From assembly GCA_045580835.1 (NCBI GenBank), contig JAZNOM010000119.1, forward strand, positions 1 to 5,930: DNA of 5,930 bases. Direction: 5' to 3'. The notes beneath the pieces were generated by a model. That model saw only the letters and a program-made list of their open reading frames with translations. It was not told where the DNA came from and searched no databases. The position numbers were made by a program, and so were the translations under genes. Shown piece after piece: positions 1 through 5,710 of this stretch (its first letter is position 1; every line of letters starts with the position of its first letter). This DNA is from UMGS902 sp045580835. Its GTDB lineage: Bacteria; Bacillota; Clostridia; Oscillospirales; CAG-272.

Positions 1-16
1 TTTTGCGGGATTTTTT
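1..16. terminator. possible half of a bidirectional terminator cut by the window edge
   Basis: Read on the plus strand, GCGGGA followed by a T-rich run looks like the right arm and T-tract of a terminator whose left arm lies outside the window. It overlaps the trmB stop codon. On the minus strand it would be the A-tract and left arm of a terminator ending trmB. Only one arm is visible, so this is inference. Confidence 0.3.
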
Positions 17-665
17 ATTTTGTTTTTACTTCAGCAAAATTTATGGGCATGCCTTGGGATGAAAAGTTCGTTTCATATTCGGTCATAACGTTGCCCTCGT
101 TAAACTCGGAGGCGTGCAGGTCGCGGCTCATTTTTACAACCTCCATTCCTGCGGCTTCAAACTCCTCAAGCGAGAAGTCAAAAAGACCTACATTGTCGGT
201 TTTAAGACGGAGAATACCGTCATCTTTGAGCAGTTGCTTGTAGATTTCGAGAAAAGCGCGGTATGTAAGGCGGCGCTTGTAGTAACCTTTTTTAGGCCAC
301 GGGTCGCTGAAATTGAGGAAGATGCAATCAAATGTTTTGCTTTTGAACCATTCGGTAAGCTCCTTGGCATCGCCAATGATAAATCGCAGGTTTTTCGGTG
401 CGCCACCGTCAATTGCCATTGCTTTTTCAACGGCGCAAACCATGACGTCCTCAACCTTTTCCATTGCGTAGAAGTTTGCATTTGGATGCGCTACTGCCAT
501 ATCGCAGGAGAACTTGCCTTTGCCACAGCCTATTTCAAGGCAGAGCGGACGGCTTTCGTCAAACGGGGATTGCGGATTTTCATATATAGCGGCTTTGTCA
601 TAGCACAAAACCTCTGCGGCGGCGGCGAGTCGCTCTGCGCCGTGTTTTCTTTTTCTGGCTCTCAT
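15..665 (-). CDS. trmB: tRNA (guanine(46)-N7)-methyltransferase TrmB
   Basis: TrmB transfers a methyl group from S-adenosylmethionine to N7 of G46 in the variable loop of many tRNAs; it is a cytoplasmic housekeeping enzyme. The 216-residue protein has the usual length for the family. It opens with a basic stretch (MRARKRKHG), then SAM-binding motif I, LEIGCGKGKF (residues 43-52), with an acidic residue at Glu69 and Asp99 (GDAKEL) as expected. The TrmB signature NFSDPWPKK spans 118-126, followed by KRRL. LRLKTDN (152-158) and TEYETNF (195-201) match the conserved C-terminal motifs around the guanine pocket. The open frame extends 13 codons upstream, but that start would lie upstream of the predicted transcription start. 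The ATG at 665 has AAAGGAC just upstream and gives the canonical family N-terminus, so I chose it. The gene lies downstream of the glycoside hydrolase on the same strand, 72 bp away, with its own promoter and no obvious terminator between them. Confidence 0.95.
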   Translation of the reverse strand: MRARKRKHGAERLAAAAEVLCYDKAAIYENPQSPFDESRPLCLEIGCGKGKFSCDMAVAHPNANFYAMEKVEDVMVCAVEKAMAIDGGAPKNLRFIIGDAKELTEWFKSKTFDCIFLNFSDPWPKKGYYKRRLTYRAFLEIYKQLLKDDGILRLKTDNVGLFDFSLEEFEAAGMEVVKMSRDLHASEFNEGNVMTEYETNFSSQGMPINFAEVKTK

Positions 666-670
666 GGTGT

Positions 671-677
671 GTCCTTT
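671..677 (-). promoter_or_regulatory. trmB ribosome binding site that fixes the start codon
   Basis: On the minus strand the sequence reads AAAGGAC, ending five bases before the ATG at 665. The longer open frame starting at 704 has no leader that could carry a comparable site, so this site supports the internal start. Confidence 0.75.
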
Positions 678-695
678 CGGAAAAATGATGTGATA

Positions 696-724
696 ATTAT
701 ACAATAAAGAAAAGAGAATTGCAA
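696..724 (-). promoter_or_regulatory. trmB promoter
   Basis: On the minus strand, TTGCAA (719-724) is followed by a 17-bp spacer and a perfect TATAAT (696-701). Transcription would start near 689, giving a leader of roughly 24 nt before the ATG at 665. The -35 matches consensus at four of six positions. Confidence 0.7.
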
Positions 725-737
725 TAAGAATTAACGG

Positions 738-2411
738 CTAGGAGAGCAATTCTTTTGCTATTTCAAGCATCGTGGCTTTATCCACCTTGCAGACCTTGCG
801 GTCATAGGTGAGGATGCCGTTTGTTTCGTCCTCAACGTCCGAAAGCTGGGTATATATCGCGCCCGAAAGCCCTTGCTTTGCTGCAGGGATTATCTCGTCG
901 CGGTATAGCTTTTCGAGCGCGCGGTTAAAGTCTTCTCCGTTTTCAAAAAGCTTGTAGCCGTAAGTCTTTTTGAGGTTGAAAGAGTGCTCTTTCAGCTTGT
1001 ACGCGTAGCCGCCAAACTCTGAAAGCACCACTGGCTTATCGCTTTTCGGCATTTCAAAGGGCTTGAAATATACATGCGGACTTTCTATGTCACTTTCGCA
1101 CCCGTAAAACCACCCCGAGGCGGTGTCGATAAAGCGCGAGGAGTCAAGGCTTTTCAATTTTTCATACATTTCCGTGCCGCAAAACTGTCCCCAGCCCTCG
1201 TTGAAGATTGTCCAATAGCAGATACACGGATGATTTTTCAGCATTTCAACCGTTTCTTCCATCGCGTCGATAAAGCGCGCGCGAGTTTTTTCGTCCTTGT
1301 GCATCTTGCGGTCATTGCGGTGCTTAAAGCCGAGAGTGGGCAGTGCGGTGTCGCGCAAAAACGAGTAGTCGCCGTTGTTTACCATATCCTGAAAAACAAT
1401 CATGCCGAGGCGGTCACAGTCATAGTAAAACTGCTCCGGCTCAATCTTGATGTGTTTGCGAAGCGTGTTAAAACCGAGCGATTTCATCGCTAAAATGTCA
1501 TCTTCATAGCATTTTGGTGAAGCCGGAGTGAAAATACCGTCCGAGTAATAGCCTTGGTCCAGCACACCGTGGAAAAAGTAGGGTTTTCCGTTCAGGCAAA
1601 GGCGCATTGTGCCGTCAAACTCCTTAATTTCAAGTGTGCGTAGTGCAAAATATGACTCGACCTTGTCTTCGCCGGCGGTCACGGTAAAGCGATACAGATG
1701 CGGATTTTCAGGCGACCACAAAACTGGATTTTCAATTTCGATATGCGCCGTACCGCCCACAAGCGGATAGTTGTGCCCGAGAAGGGTTACAAAACCGTCG
1801 CAAACGCCCACGGCTGTGATATTTACAAAGTTTGTGCCGGTTTCTATATCAAGCTTTTTGATATATGTTTCGGGCACGCTCTCAAGCCAAACGGTCTGCC
1901 AGATTCCGCTTGCAGGTGTGTACCACATTCCGCCGCGGTTTGCCGACTGCTTGCCGTAGGGATAGCTTTGGTCATAGAGCGAGTTTACCGCGACAAGGTC
2001 AATAGTGTTCTCGTCCTTCAAATAGTCGGTGACATCATATGTCAGATGTGTATATCCACCGATATGCTCGCCAAAGTCAATATCGTTAAAATGCAGGCTC
2101 ATGCTTTTGTTGACCGCTCCAAAGTGCAGCAGCACTCTGCCTCGATTGAAGTTTTCAGGCAGAGAGAATTTTTTAAAATAATGAAGTACCGCAAGGTTGC
2201 CCATGCGTTTGTTGATTCCGGAAAGCAGCGACTCGGGTGCAAAAGGCACGGTGATTTTGGTATTTGGGGCTTTGCCAGATTCAAAATCCCACTCGCCGTT
2301 AAGGCAGAAAAACGAGTCGCGCACCATCCCGGGACGCGGATAAACATTCCACGGCACGCCTGCAAGCTTTTCGCCCTCTTCGGTATATAAATGTATAAAT
2401 CTATCTTTCAT
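738..2411 (-). CDS. glycoside hydrolase family 2 protein (beta-galactosidase/beta-glucuronidase type), intracellular
   Basis: A retaining glycosidase of family GH2, which hydrolyses non-reducing beta-linked sugars such as galactose, glucuronic acid or mannose; the substrate cannot be read from the sequence. The 557-residue protein has the usual order: an N-terminal jelly-roll sugar-binding domain (about 14-180, containing GMWYTPASGIWQTVWLE), an immunoglobulin-like domain (about 185-265) and a TIM barrel (about 268-557). NEGWGQF (404-410) carries the acid/base Glu405, and VVLSEFGGY (461-469) carries the nucleophile Glu465. LNGKPYFFHGV and LGFNTLRKH are typical barrel-entry motifs. There is no signal peptide, so it should act in the cytoplasm on imported oligosaccharides. 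It is close to GusA in length and much shorter than LacZ. An ATG two codons upstream (2417) sits only one base from the ribosome binding site, so the ATG at 2411 is preferred. It is divergent from an SGNH hydrolase and shares its promoter region. Confidence 0.93.
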   Translation of the reverse strand: MKDRFIHLYTEEGEKLAGVPWNVYPRPGMVRDSFFCLNGEWDFESGKAPNTKITVPFAPESLLSGINKRMGNLAVLHYFKKFSLPENFNRGRVLLHFGAVNKSMSLHFNDIDFGEHIGGYTHLTYDVTDYLKDENTIDLVAVNSLYDQSYPYGKQSANRGGMWYTPASGIWQTVWLESVPETYIKKLDIETGTNFVNITAVGVCDGFVTLLGHNYPLVGGTAHIEIENPVLWSPENPHLYRFTVTAGEDKVESYFALRTLEIKEFDGTMRLCLNGKPYFFHGVLDQGYYSDGIFTPASPKCYEDDILAMKSLGFNTLRKHIKIEPEQFYYDCDRLGMIVFQDMVNNGDYSFLRDTALPTLGFKHRNDRKMHKDEKTRARFIDAMEETVEMLKNHPCICYWTIFNEGWGQFCGTEMYEKLKSLDSSRFIDTASGWFYGCESDIESPHVYFKPFEMPKSDKPVVLSEFGGYAYKLKEHSFNLKKTYGYKLFENGEDFNRALEKLYRDEIIPAAKQGLSGAIYTQLSDVEDETNGILTYDRKVCKVDKATMLEIAKELLS

Positions 2412-2418
2412 AGTCATA

Positions 2419-2423
2419 CTCCT
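2419..2423 (-). promoter_or_regulatory. ribosome binding site of the GH2 gene; decides between two starts
   Basis: AGGAG on the minus strand lies seven bases before the ATG at 2411 but only one base before the in-frame ATG at 2417. Normal spacing therefore selects the downstream start, which removes two residues (Met-Thr) from the longest reading. Confidence 0.75.
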
Positions 2424-2433
2424 ATTATTTGAA

Positions 2434-2462
2434 ATTATACCACACTTTTTAACGCTTTACAA
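2434..2462 (-). promoter_or_regulatory. promoter of the GH2 gene
   Basis: On the minus strand, TTGTAA (2457-2462) is followed by 17 bp and TATAAT (2434-2439), with a TGG just before the -10 forming an extended -10. Transcription would begin near 2427, leaving a leader of about 16 nt. Its -35 overlaps that of the opposite promoter by five bases. Confidence 0.75.
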
Positions 2463-2484
2463 CAAGCATAGATTTGATTATAAT
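2456..2484 (+). promoter_or_regulatory. promoter of the SGNH hydrolase gene
   Basis: TTTACA (2456-2461) is followed by a 17-bp spacer and a perfect TATAAT (2479-2484). Transcription would start near 2491, giving a leader of about 15 nt that begins just before the G-rich ribosome binding site. The -35 box is shared with the divergent promoter. Confidence 0.75.
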
Positions 2485-2492
2485 TAAGATAT

Positions 2493-2498
2493 GGGGGA
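2493..2498 (+). promoter_or_regulatory. ribosome binding site of the SGNH hydrolase gene; decides the start
   Basis: GGGGGA lies seven bases before the ATG at 2506. The in-frame ATG at 2491 immediately precedes it and coincides with the predicted transcription start, so it cannot be the main start. Confidence 0.65.
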
Positions 2499-2505
2499 CA
2501 AAACA

Positions 2506-3189
2506 ATGAAAACATACAATATTTTATTTATTGGCAACAGCTACACCTATTTTAACGATATGCCAACCGAGTATTTTGCAAAAATTGCAGAAAGCGCGGG
2601 GTATGACGTAAATGTAACTGCTATTACAAAGGGCGGTTGGACACTTGAAAAGCATGCGGATATGAATGATGAGTGCGGAGCGGCGATTGATGCTGCGCTT
2701 CGCGATAACTCTTATGATTTTGTCGTTTTGCAGGAGCAAAGTCTGCGCCCTGTGGTAAATACCGAGCGCTTTTGGGTTTCGGCTCGCAAACTTTACGAAA
2801 AGGTAAAGGCAAACGGCGCCACCGCAGTTTTCTACAGTACGTGGGGACGCAGAGAGGGCAGCGCAAAACTTGACGAGTTTTCACTCACGCAGGAAAGCAT
2901 GACAACAAAGCTTGCCGACGCCTACAATGCAATCGGCAAAGAACTTGGTGCGCGTGTTGCACATGCAGGGCTTGCGTTTTATGAGGTGTATAAGAATAGC
3001 GATATTGAACTGTATGACCCCGATTTGTCGCATCCGTCAAAGCACGGCAGTTTTCTTGCCGCACTTACAATTTTTGCAAAAATGTTTGATTTTGATGTGA
3101 GAAACGTGGAGTTTGGCGCAGGCTTTACCGAAAACGAGAATAGAATTTTGAAAGAAGCAGCATATAAAAACGGTATCAGCGAAAGCTGA
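2506..3189 (+). CDS. SGNH/GDSL-type hydrolase (DUF4886-like), putative carbohydrate esterase
   Basis: A small 227-residue protein with the motif layout of the SGNH hydrolase superfamily. ILFIGNSYT (6-14) is block I with the candidate nucleophile Ser12. KGGWTLEKH (42-50) carries the block II glycine. VVLQEQS (73-79) lies where block III normally has its asparagine; a glutamine at this place is common in this branch. DLSHPSKHG (173-181) is block V with Asp173 and His176 completing the triad. The protein has no signal peptide or membrane segment, so it should be cytoplasmic. Families of this type include deacetylases of sugars and oligosaccharides, but the substrate is unknown. Divergence from a GH2 glycosidase through overlapping promoters suggests that it removes acyl groups from the same glycan; that is inference. 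The last six codons lie within a terminator hairpin. The assignment to DUF4886 is from recollection of the GNSYT...LQEQS...SHPS pattern, not from a search. Confidence 0.82.
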   Translation: MKTYNILFIGNSYTYFNDMPTEYFAKIAESAGYDVNVTAITKGGWTLEKHADMNDECGAAIDAALRDNSYDFVVLQEQSLRPVVNTERFWVSARKLYEKVKANGATAVFYSTWGRREGSAKLDEFSLTQESMTTKLADAYNAIGKELGARVAHAGLAFYEVYKNSDIELYDPDLSHPSKHGSFLAALTIFAKMFDFDVRNVEFGAGFTENENRILKEAAYKNGISES

Positions 3190-3198
3190 TACCGTTTT
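3167..3198 (+). terminator. terminator hairpin overlapping the 3' end of the SGNH hydrolase gene
   Basis: A perfect 14-bp stem, left arm 3167-3180 and right arm 3185-3198, closes a GAAA tetraloop and ends in TTTT. The core is CGGTATCAGC pairing with GCTGATACCG. The stop codon (3187-3189) lies in the right arm and the preceding codons in the left arm and loop. The T-tract is short, so termination may be partial; a stronger terminator follows at 3331-3366. Confidence 0.75.
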
Positions 3199-3224
3199 GT
3201 GCAAGATAGCGCCCGGCAGGGAAA

Positions 3225-3240
3225 CGCCTGGCAGGATTCG
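3225..3240 (-). repeat. direct copy of the tRNA-Arg 3' end (T-arm and acceptor part)
   Basis: CGCCTGGCAGGATTCG is identical to 3371-3386 inside tRNA-Arg and in the same orientation, with start points 146 bp apart. The match stops where the T-loop would continue. A degenerate 12-base copy, GCGCCCGGCAGG (3209-3220), lies just upstream and differs at one base from 3370-3381. Such partial tRNA copies can be remnants of integration at a tRNA 3' end, or ends of a repeat element. Confidence 0.65.
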
Positions 3241-3320
3241 CCCGCCTGCGGGCGGAGCGGTGGCGCGGGAAAGCCTGCCACTGGCAGCCTTTCTAACACG
3301 CGCCCTTCGAATCCTGCCAG
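3228..3320. repeat. 93-bp GC-rich nested palindromic element with tRNA-like terminal inverted repeats
   Basis: Perfect 13-bp inverted repeats bound this element: CTGGCAGGATTCG at 3228-3240 and its reverse complement at 3308-3320. Inside are two further arms. One is CGCCCGC/GCGGGCG (3239-3245 with 3248-3254). The other is GGCGCG/CGCGCC (3262-3267 with 3299-3304) enclosing GAAAG/CTTTC and CTGCC/GGCAG around an ACT loop, with one C-C mismatch. The whole could fold as a branched RNA or a cruciform. By my count 64 of 93 bases are G or C, above the flanking genes. No credible gene lies here; open frames across it are probably fortuitous. It resembles small dispersed palindromic repeats of clostridial genomes, but copy number cannot be judged here. 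Confidence 0.6.
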
Positions 3321-3330
3321 TCTGAGATGC

Positions 3331-3366
3331 AAAAAACTCCAAGGACGAAAGTCCTTGGAGTTTTTT
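3331..3366. terminator. bidirectional terminator between the SGNH hydrolase gene and tRNA-Arg
   Basis: A perfect 16-bp stem is formed by an A6 tract plus CTCCAAGGAC (3331-3346), a GAAA loop, and GTCCTTGGAG plus a T6 tract (3351-3366). Read from either strand it is a GC-containing stem followed by six T residues, so it should stop both the plus-strand hydrolase transcript and the minus-strand tRNA transcript. Its outermost base is shared with the CCA end of the tRNA gene. Confidence 0.9.
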
Positions 3367-3441
3367 GGCGCGCCTGGCAGGATTCGAACCTGCGACCTAC
3401 CGGTTCGTAGCCGGGCACTCTATCCACTGAGCTACAAGCGC
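3366..3441 (-). tRNA. tRNA-Arg(ACG)
   Basis: A 76-nt cloverleaf on the minus strand with the CCA encoded. The acceptor stem GCGCTTG pairs with CAGGCGC in full (one G-U pair), with discriminator G. The D-arm begins TAGCTCAGTGGATAGAG. The anticodon loop CTACGAA carries ACG (3406-3408), which reads CGN arginine codons after the usual A34-to-inosine editing by TadA. The T-arm is GCAGG-TTCGAAT-CCTGC and the variable loop AGGTC contains the G46 region that TrmB methylates. The anticodon stem has four pairs, with a C-U mismatch at 27-43. A strong promoter lies upstream and a terminator directly downstream. Confidence 0.97.
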
Positions 3442-3473
3442 ATATATAGGTCAGTTCTTGCTGACCTATATAT
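3442..3473 (-). repeat. perfect hairpin abutting the 5' end of tRNA-Arg
   Basis: ATATATAGGTCAG (3442-3454) and its exact reverse complement (3461-3473) flank a 6-nt loop. The palindrome begins at the base next to tRNA position 1 and runs into the -10 box. With transcription starting near 3466, the tRNA precursor would carry a short GGUCAG/CUGACC hairpin in its 5' leader. Readthrough from the synthetase gene would carry the full 13-bp stem. It has no U-tract, so it is not an ordinary terminator. Confidence 0.7.
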
Positions 3474-3500
3474 ATTATCACTTTAAATTCAATTTGTCAA
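3472..3500 (-). promoter_or_regulatory. promoter of tRNA-Arg
   Basis: On the minus strand a perfect TTGACA (3495-3500) is followed by 17 bp and TAATAT (3472-3477), with a TG one base before the -10. This is a strong, constitutive-looking promoter. It begins 18 bases after the stop codon of the upstream synthetase gene. Confidence 0.85.
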
Positions 3501-3518
3501 CAACTTTTTGAAAAAAGT

Positions 3519-5225
3519 TTAATCAATTGTTTTGTCAATCTTAAATCTTGTGATTTTGCGGAGCGTGTTCTTGGGGAACTCGGTTTCTCTTATCTTCAGC
3601 ACACCGATTTTTTTGTACGCAACGGCGGTGCGGTTGAAGTCGTTGATATATTTGCGGAAGTATGCCTGCTTATCCTCGATATTGTTCTTCTTTAGATAGT
3701 CGCTATCGGGGAAAATCTCTGCAACAATTGCGTTGTTTTCTCCGCCGCGCTTGGAAATACCCTCGTAAACTACAACGTCAATTACACCGGGAACTGCCGC
3801 AAGCTCAACCTCGATTTCCTCGGGGTAAACGTTTTTGCCGTTGGATAGAATAATGAGATTTTTCGCTCTGCCGGTGATGTAGAGCCAGCCGTCCTCGTCA
3901 AGCTTGCCGATGTCGCCCGTGCGGAAGTAGCCGTCCTCGTCAAACGCTTCGGCGGTTGCCTCGGCATCCTTGTAATAGCCAAGCATTACGTTGGGGCCTT
4001 TTGCAATGATTTCGCCCTCGCCGTTTTCATCTGGGTCCTTGATTTTAACGGTTGCATTGGGAACGGGCATGCCGATACTGCCTTTTTTCTGCTGCTTGTC
4101 GCGGTTCGCCGAAAGCAGAGGAGCGCACTCGGTTATGCCGTAGCCGTTGATGATTGTGATACCGAAAGACTCAAAGGTGCTTGCAACCTCTTCGGTGAGC
4201 GGCGCACCGCCCGAAACAACATATTTAAGCTCGCCGCCAAATGCAGAAAGCATGTTTTTGTAAAGCTTTTGGCGCATATCAAGGCCGGTACGGCTGATAG
4301 CGTTTGTGACCTTCATCATGCCGGAAAGAATCTTTTCCTTACCGCTGTCGGCGATTGCCGCTTTTATCTTACGGTAGAATGTTTCAAGATAGAGAGGAAC
4401 TAAAATAAGGTGTGTGGGGCGCTGTTCCTTGAGTTCTTTTACGATATAGCGCACGCCGGATGAGAGGTATATATGTGTGCCAAACGACATGTTGGCAAGA
4501 ATATTAATGGTTGAGCCGAATGTGTGGTGCGGAGGAAGCACGCCAACGGTTCTGCCGCCGTCCTTGATTTTGATAAGCTTGAGCGCGCCGGAAAGGTTTG
4601 AAAGAATAGCGGTTTGAGTAAGCATAACTCCTTTGCCCTTGCCGGTAGTGCCGGAGGTGAACACGAGCAATGAAAGCTTGTCGGGATTGATTCGCGCGCT
4701 TTCATAGCCGCGGTCGCCGTTCTCTCGGAGCTGTATGCCTTCAAGAAGAAGCTTTTCAAGAGTAAGAGCGCTTTCGGCGTAGTCGATGGCTATAGCGGTT
4801 TCGATACCTGCTGCTTGGCAGATAGTTTCAGCCTTGTTTGCAAGCACATCGTCGCAGCAGAAAAGAGAAGTACATTCTGCCTTTGTCACGGTGTCGGCAA
4901 GGTCGGCAGCACTCCAATCGGGGTCAAGCGGAACAAGCACTGCGCCAATGCAGAGCATTGCGTAATACGTGCAGATCCAGCCGTAGGAAAGTCTGCCGAT
5001 GAGCGCAACGTGGGAGTTTGCGCCGTAGCCGCGGCTTGCAAGTGCGGTTGCGATGCAGCGCACGTCCTCGCAAAGGCGGCTGTAGCTGCGGAGGTGAAGT
5101 TCGTCATCGTGGGGATTTTTTCTGAACGAAATTGCGGTATTGCTACCGAATTTTTTGTCGAGATGCTCGATAAATTCGCGCATGTTTACATAGGTTCTTG
5201 AATCGTAATAAGGATAGTTTTTCAT
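3519..5225 (-). CDS. AMP-forming acyl-CoA synthetase (long-chain fatty acid-CoA ligase-like)
   Basis: A 568-residue adenylate-forming enzyme. It would activate a carboxylic acid with ATP to an acyl-AMP and then pass it to CoA; a different acceptor cannot be excluded. The ATP-binding P-loop is LLVFTSGTTGKGKG (186-199). NGYGITECAP (360-369) is motif A5. YFRTGDIGKLDEDGWLYITG (433-452) contains the ribose-binding Asp438. GRAKNLIILSNGKNVYPEEIE follows and is the form typical of fatty-acyl-CoA ligases. FPKNTLRKITR (550-560) holds the C-terminal catalytic lysine, probably Lys557. All core motifs are present and the length is normal, so it should be active. No carrier domain or signal peptide is present. 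GAGGAA lies five bases before the ATG. The start overlaps the stop of the MarR gene as ATGA, implying translational coupling. The acid substrate is unknown. The gene's end lies close to the tRNA promoter without a clear terminator. Confidence 0.93.
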   Translation of the reverse strand: MKNYPYYDSRTYVNMREFIEHLDKKFGSNTAISFRKNPHDDELHLRSYSRLCEDVRCIATALASRGYGANSHVALIGRLSYGWICTYYAMLCIGAVLVPLDPDWSAADLADTVTKAECTSLFCCDDVLANKAETICQAAGIETAIAIDYAESALTLEKLLLEGIQLRENGDRGYESARINPDKLSLLVFTSGTTGKGKGVMLTQTAILSNLSGALKLIKIKDGGRTVGVLPPHHTFGSTINILANMSFGTHIYLSSGVRYIVKELKEQRPTHLILVPLYLETFYRKIKAAIADSGKEKILSGMMKVTNAISRTGLDMRQKLYKNMLSAFGGELKYVVSGGAPLTEEVASTFESFGITIINGYGITECAPLLSANRDKQQKKGSIGMPVPNATVKIKDPDENGEGEIIAKGPNVMLGYYKDAEATAEAFDEDGYFRTGDIGKLDEDGWLYITGRAKNLIILSNGKNVYPEEIEVELAAVPGVIDVVVYEGISKRGGENNAIVAEIFPDSDYLKKNNIEDKQAYFRKYINDFNRTAVAYKKIGVLKIRETEFPKNTLRKITRFKIDKTID

Positions 5226-5674
5226 ATTTGTTCCTCGTTTAAGATTTCAAAATTGTTATATAGTTTCGCAAGCACGTTGTAAAAAATTTCGAGCTCGTTT
5301 TCGGGGACGTTTTTTCCGATAATGTCTTGAAATCTCATTGCAAGTTGTTTTATTTTGTTTGCCGCCTCAATGCCCATTTCCGTGAGCGTAAGCTTTGAGT
5401 TGTAATTGCGCTTTCCGCTCTGCTTTTCAATTTTAATAAATCCGTTTGCTTCAAGTGCGGATATTTCGCGTGAAATAAGTGAACGGTCGATATTGCTGTT
5501 TGCGGCGAGTTCGGTCGCACTGAGTCCCTCCGGGTGTGCCAAAAGTTCATACACCCAAAAGATATGCACGCTTTTTATACCGAATGTAGCGGCATTGTCA
5601 ACCCTTATTTTCTGAATGCTTTTGTGTATGCCGTCGATAAGATTGACAAAGCGCATAAAACGCTCTTGTTCCAT
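5222..5674 (-). CDS. MarR-family transcriptional regulator
   Basis: A 150-residue winged-helix regulator of the MarR type, which acts as a dimer and usually represses until a small phenolic, fatty or other acidic ligand binds. The helix-turn-helix covers about 51-80 (LSATELAANSNIDRSLISRE and on), with the recognition helix around IDRSLISREISAL. The wing follows at about 84-96 (KQSGKRNYNSKLTLTE). Flanking helices at both ends form the dimer interface. GGAGG lies five bases before the ATG at 5674, a strong site that supports this start. It is the first gene of an operon with the acyl-CoA synthetase, whose start overlaps its stop. A perfect palindrome over the -35 box of its own promoter is the likely operator, so it probably represses itself and the synthetase. 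The inducing ligand may be the acid or acyl-CoA handled by the synthetase; that is inference. Confidence 0.93.
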   Translation of the reverse strand: MEQERFMRFVNLIDGIHKSIQKIRVDNAATFGIKSVHIFWVYELLAHPEGLSATELAANSNIDRSLISREISALEANGFIKIEKQSGKRNYNSKLTLTEMGIEAANKIKQLAMRFQDIIGKNVPENELEIFYNVLAKLYNNFEILNEEQI

Positions 5675-5710
5675 GATTTCCTCCGTATAAAATCTTTATT
5701 CCATAATATT

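Noticed and set aside
114..707. 197-codon plus-strand open frame opposite trmB
   Set aside because: It lies antisense to a clearly recognised gene, resembles no family I know, and has cysteine- and phenylalanine-rich composition typical of an antisense shadow.
1698..2390. 230-codon plus-strand open frame opposite the GH2 gene
   Set aside because: Antisense to conserved GH2 motifs; no recognisable domain and no promoter or ribosome binding site of note.
2447..2461. Possible catabolite-repression (cre) or LacI-type operator around AACGCTTTACA in the divergent promoter region
   Set aside because: The central CG and flanking A/T fit, but the second half is out of register with the cre consensus and three fixed positions mismatch.
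3225..3386. Attachment-site pair flanking a small integrated element
   Set aside because: The direct copies are only 146 bp apart and enclose no integrase or cargo, so this can be at most a scar and is not annotated as an attL/attR pair.
3199..3486. Plus-strand open frame of 95 codons crossing the palindromic element and the tRNA
   Set aside because: Its second half is the antisense reading of tRNA-Arg (the familiar spurious GRIRTCDLPVRSRALYPLSY pattern), its first half is the palindrome, it lacks a good ribosome binding site, and it crosses a strong terminator.
3502..3519. AACTTTTT/AAAAAGTT inverted repeat at the synthetase stop codon as a terminator
   Set aside because: The stem is almost all A-T with a two-base loop and no T-tract after it, so it is too weak to call a terminator.
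4815..5201. 128-codon plus-strand open frame opposite the synthetase gene
   Set aside because: Alanine-, cysteine- and valine-rich antisense reading of the conserved N-terminal part of the synthetase; no family resemblance.
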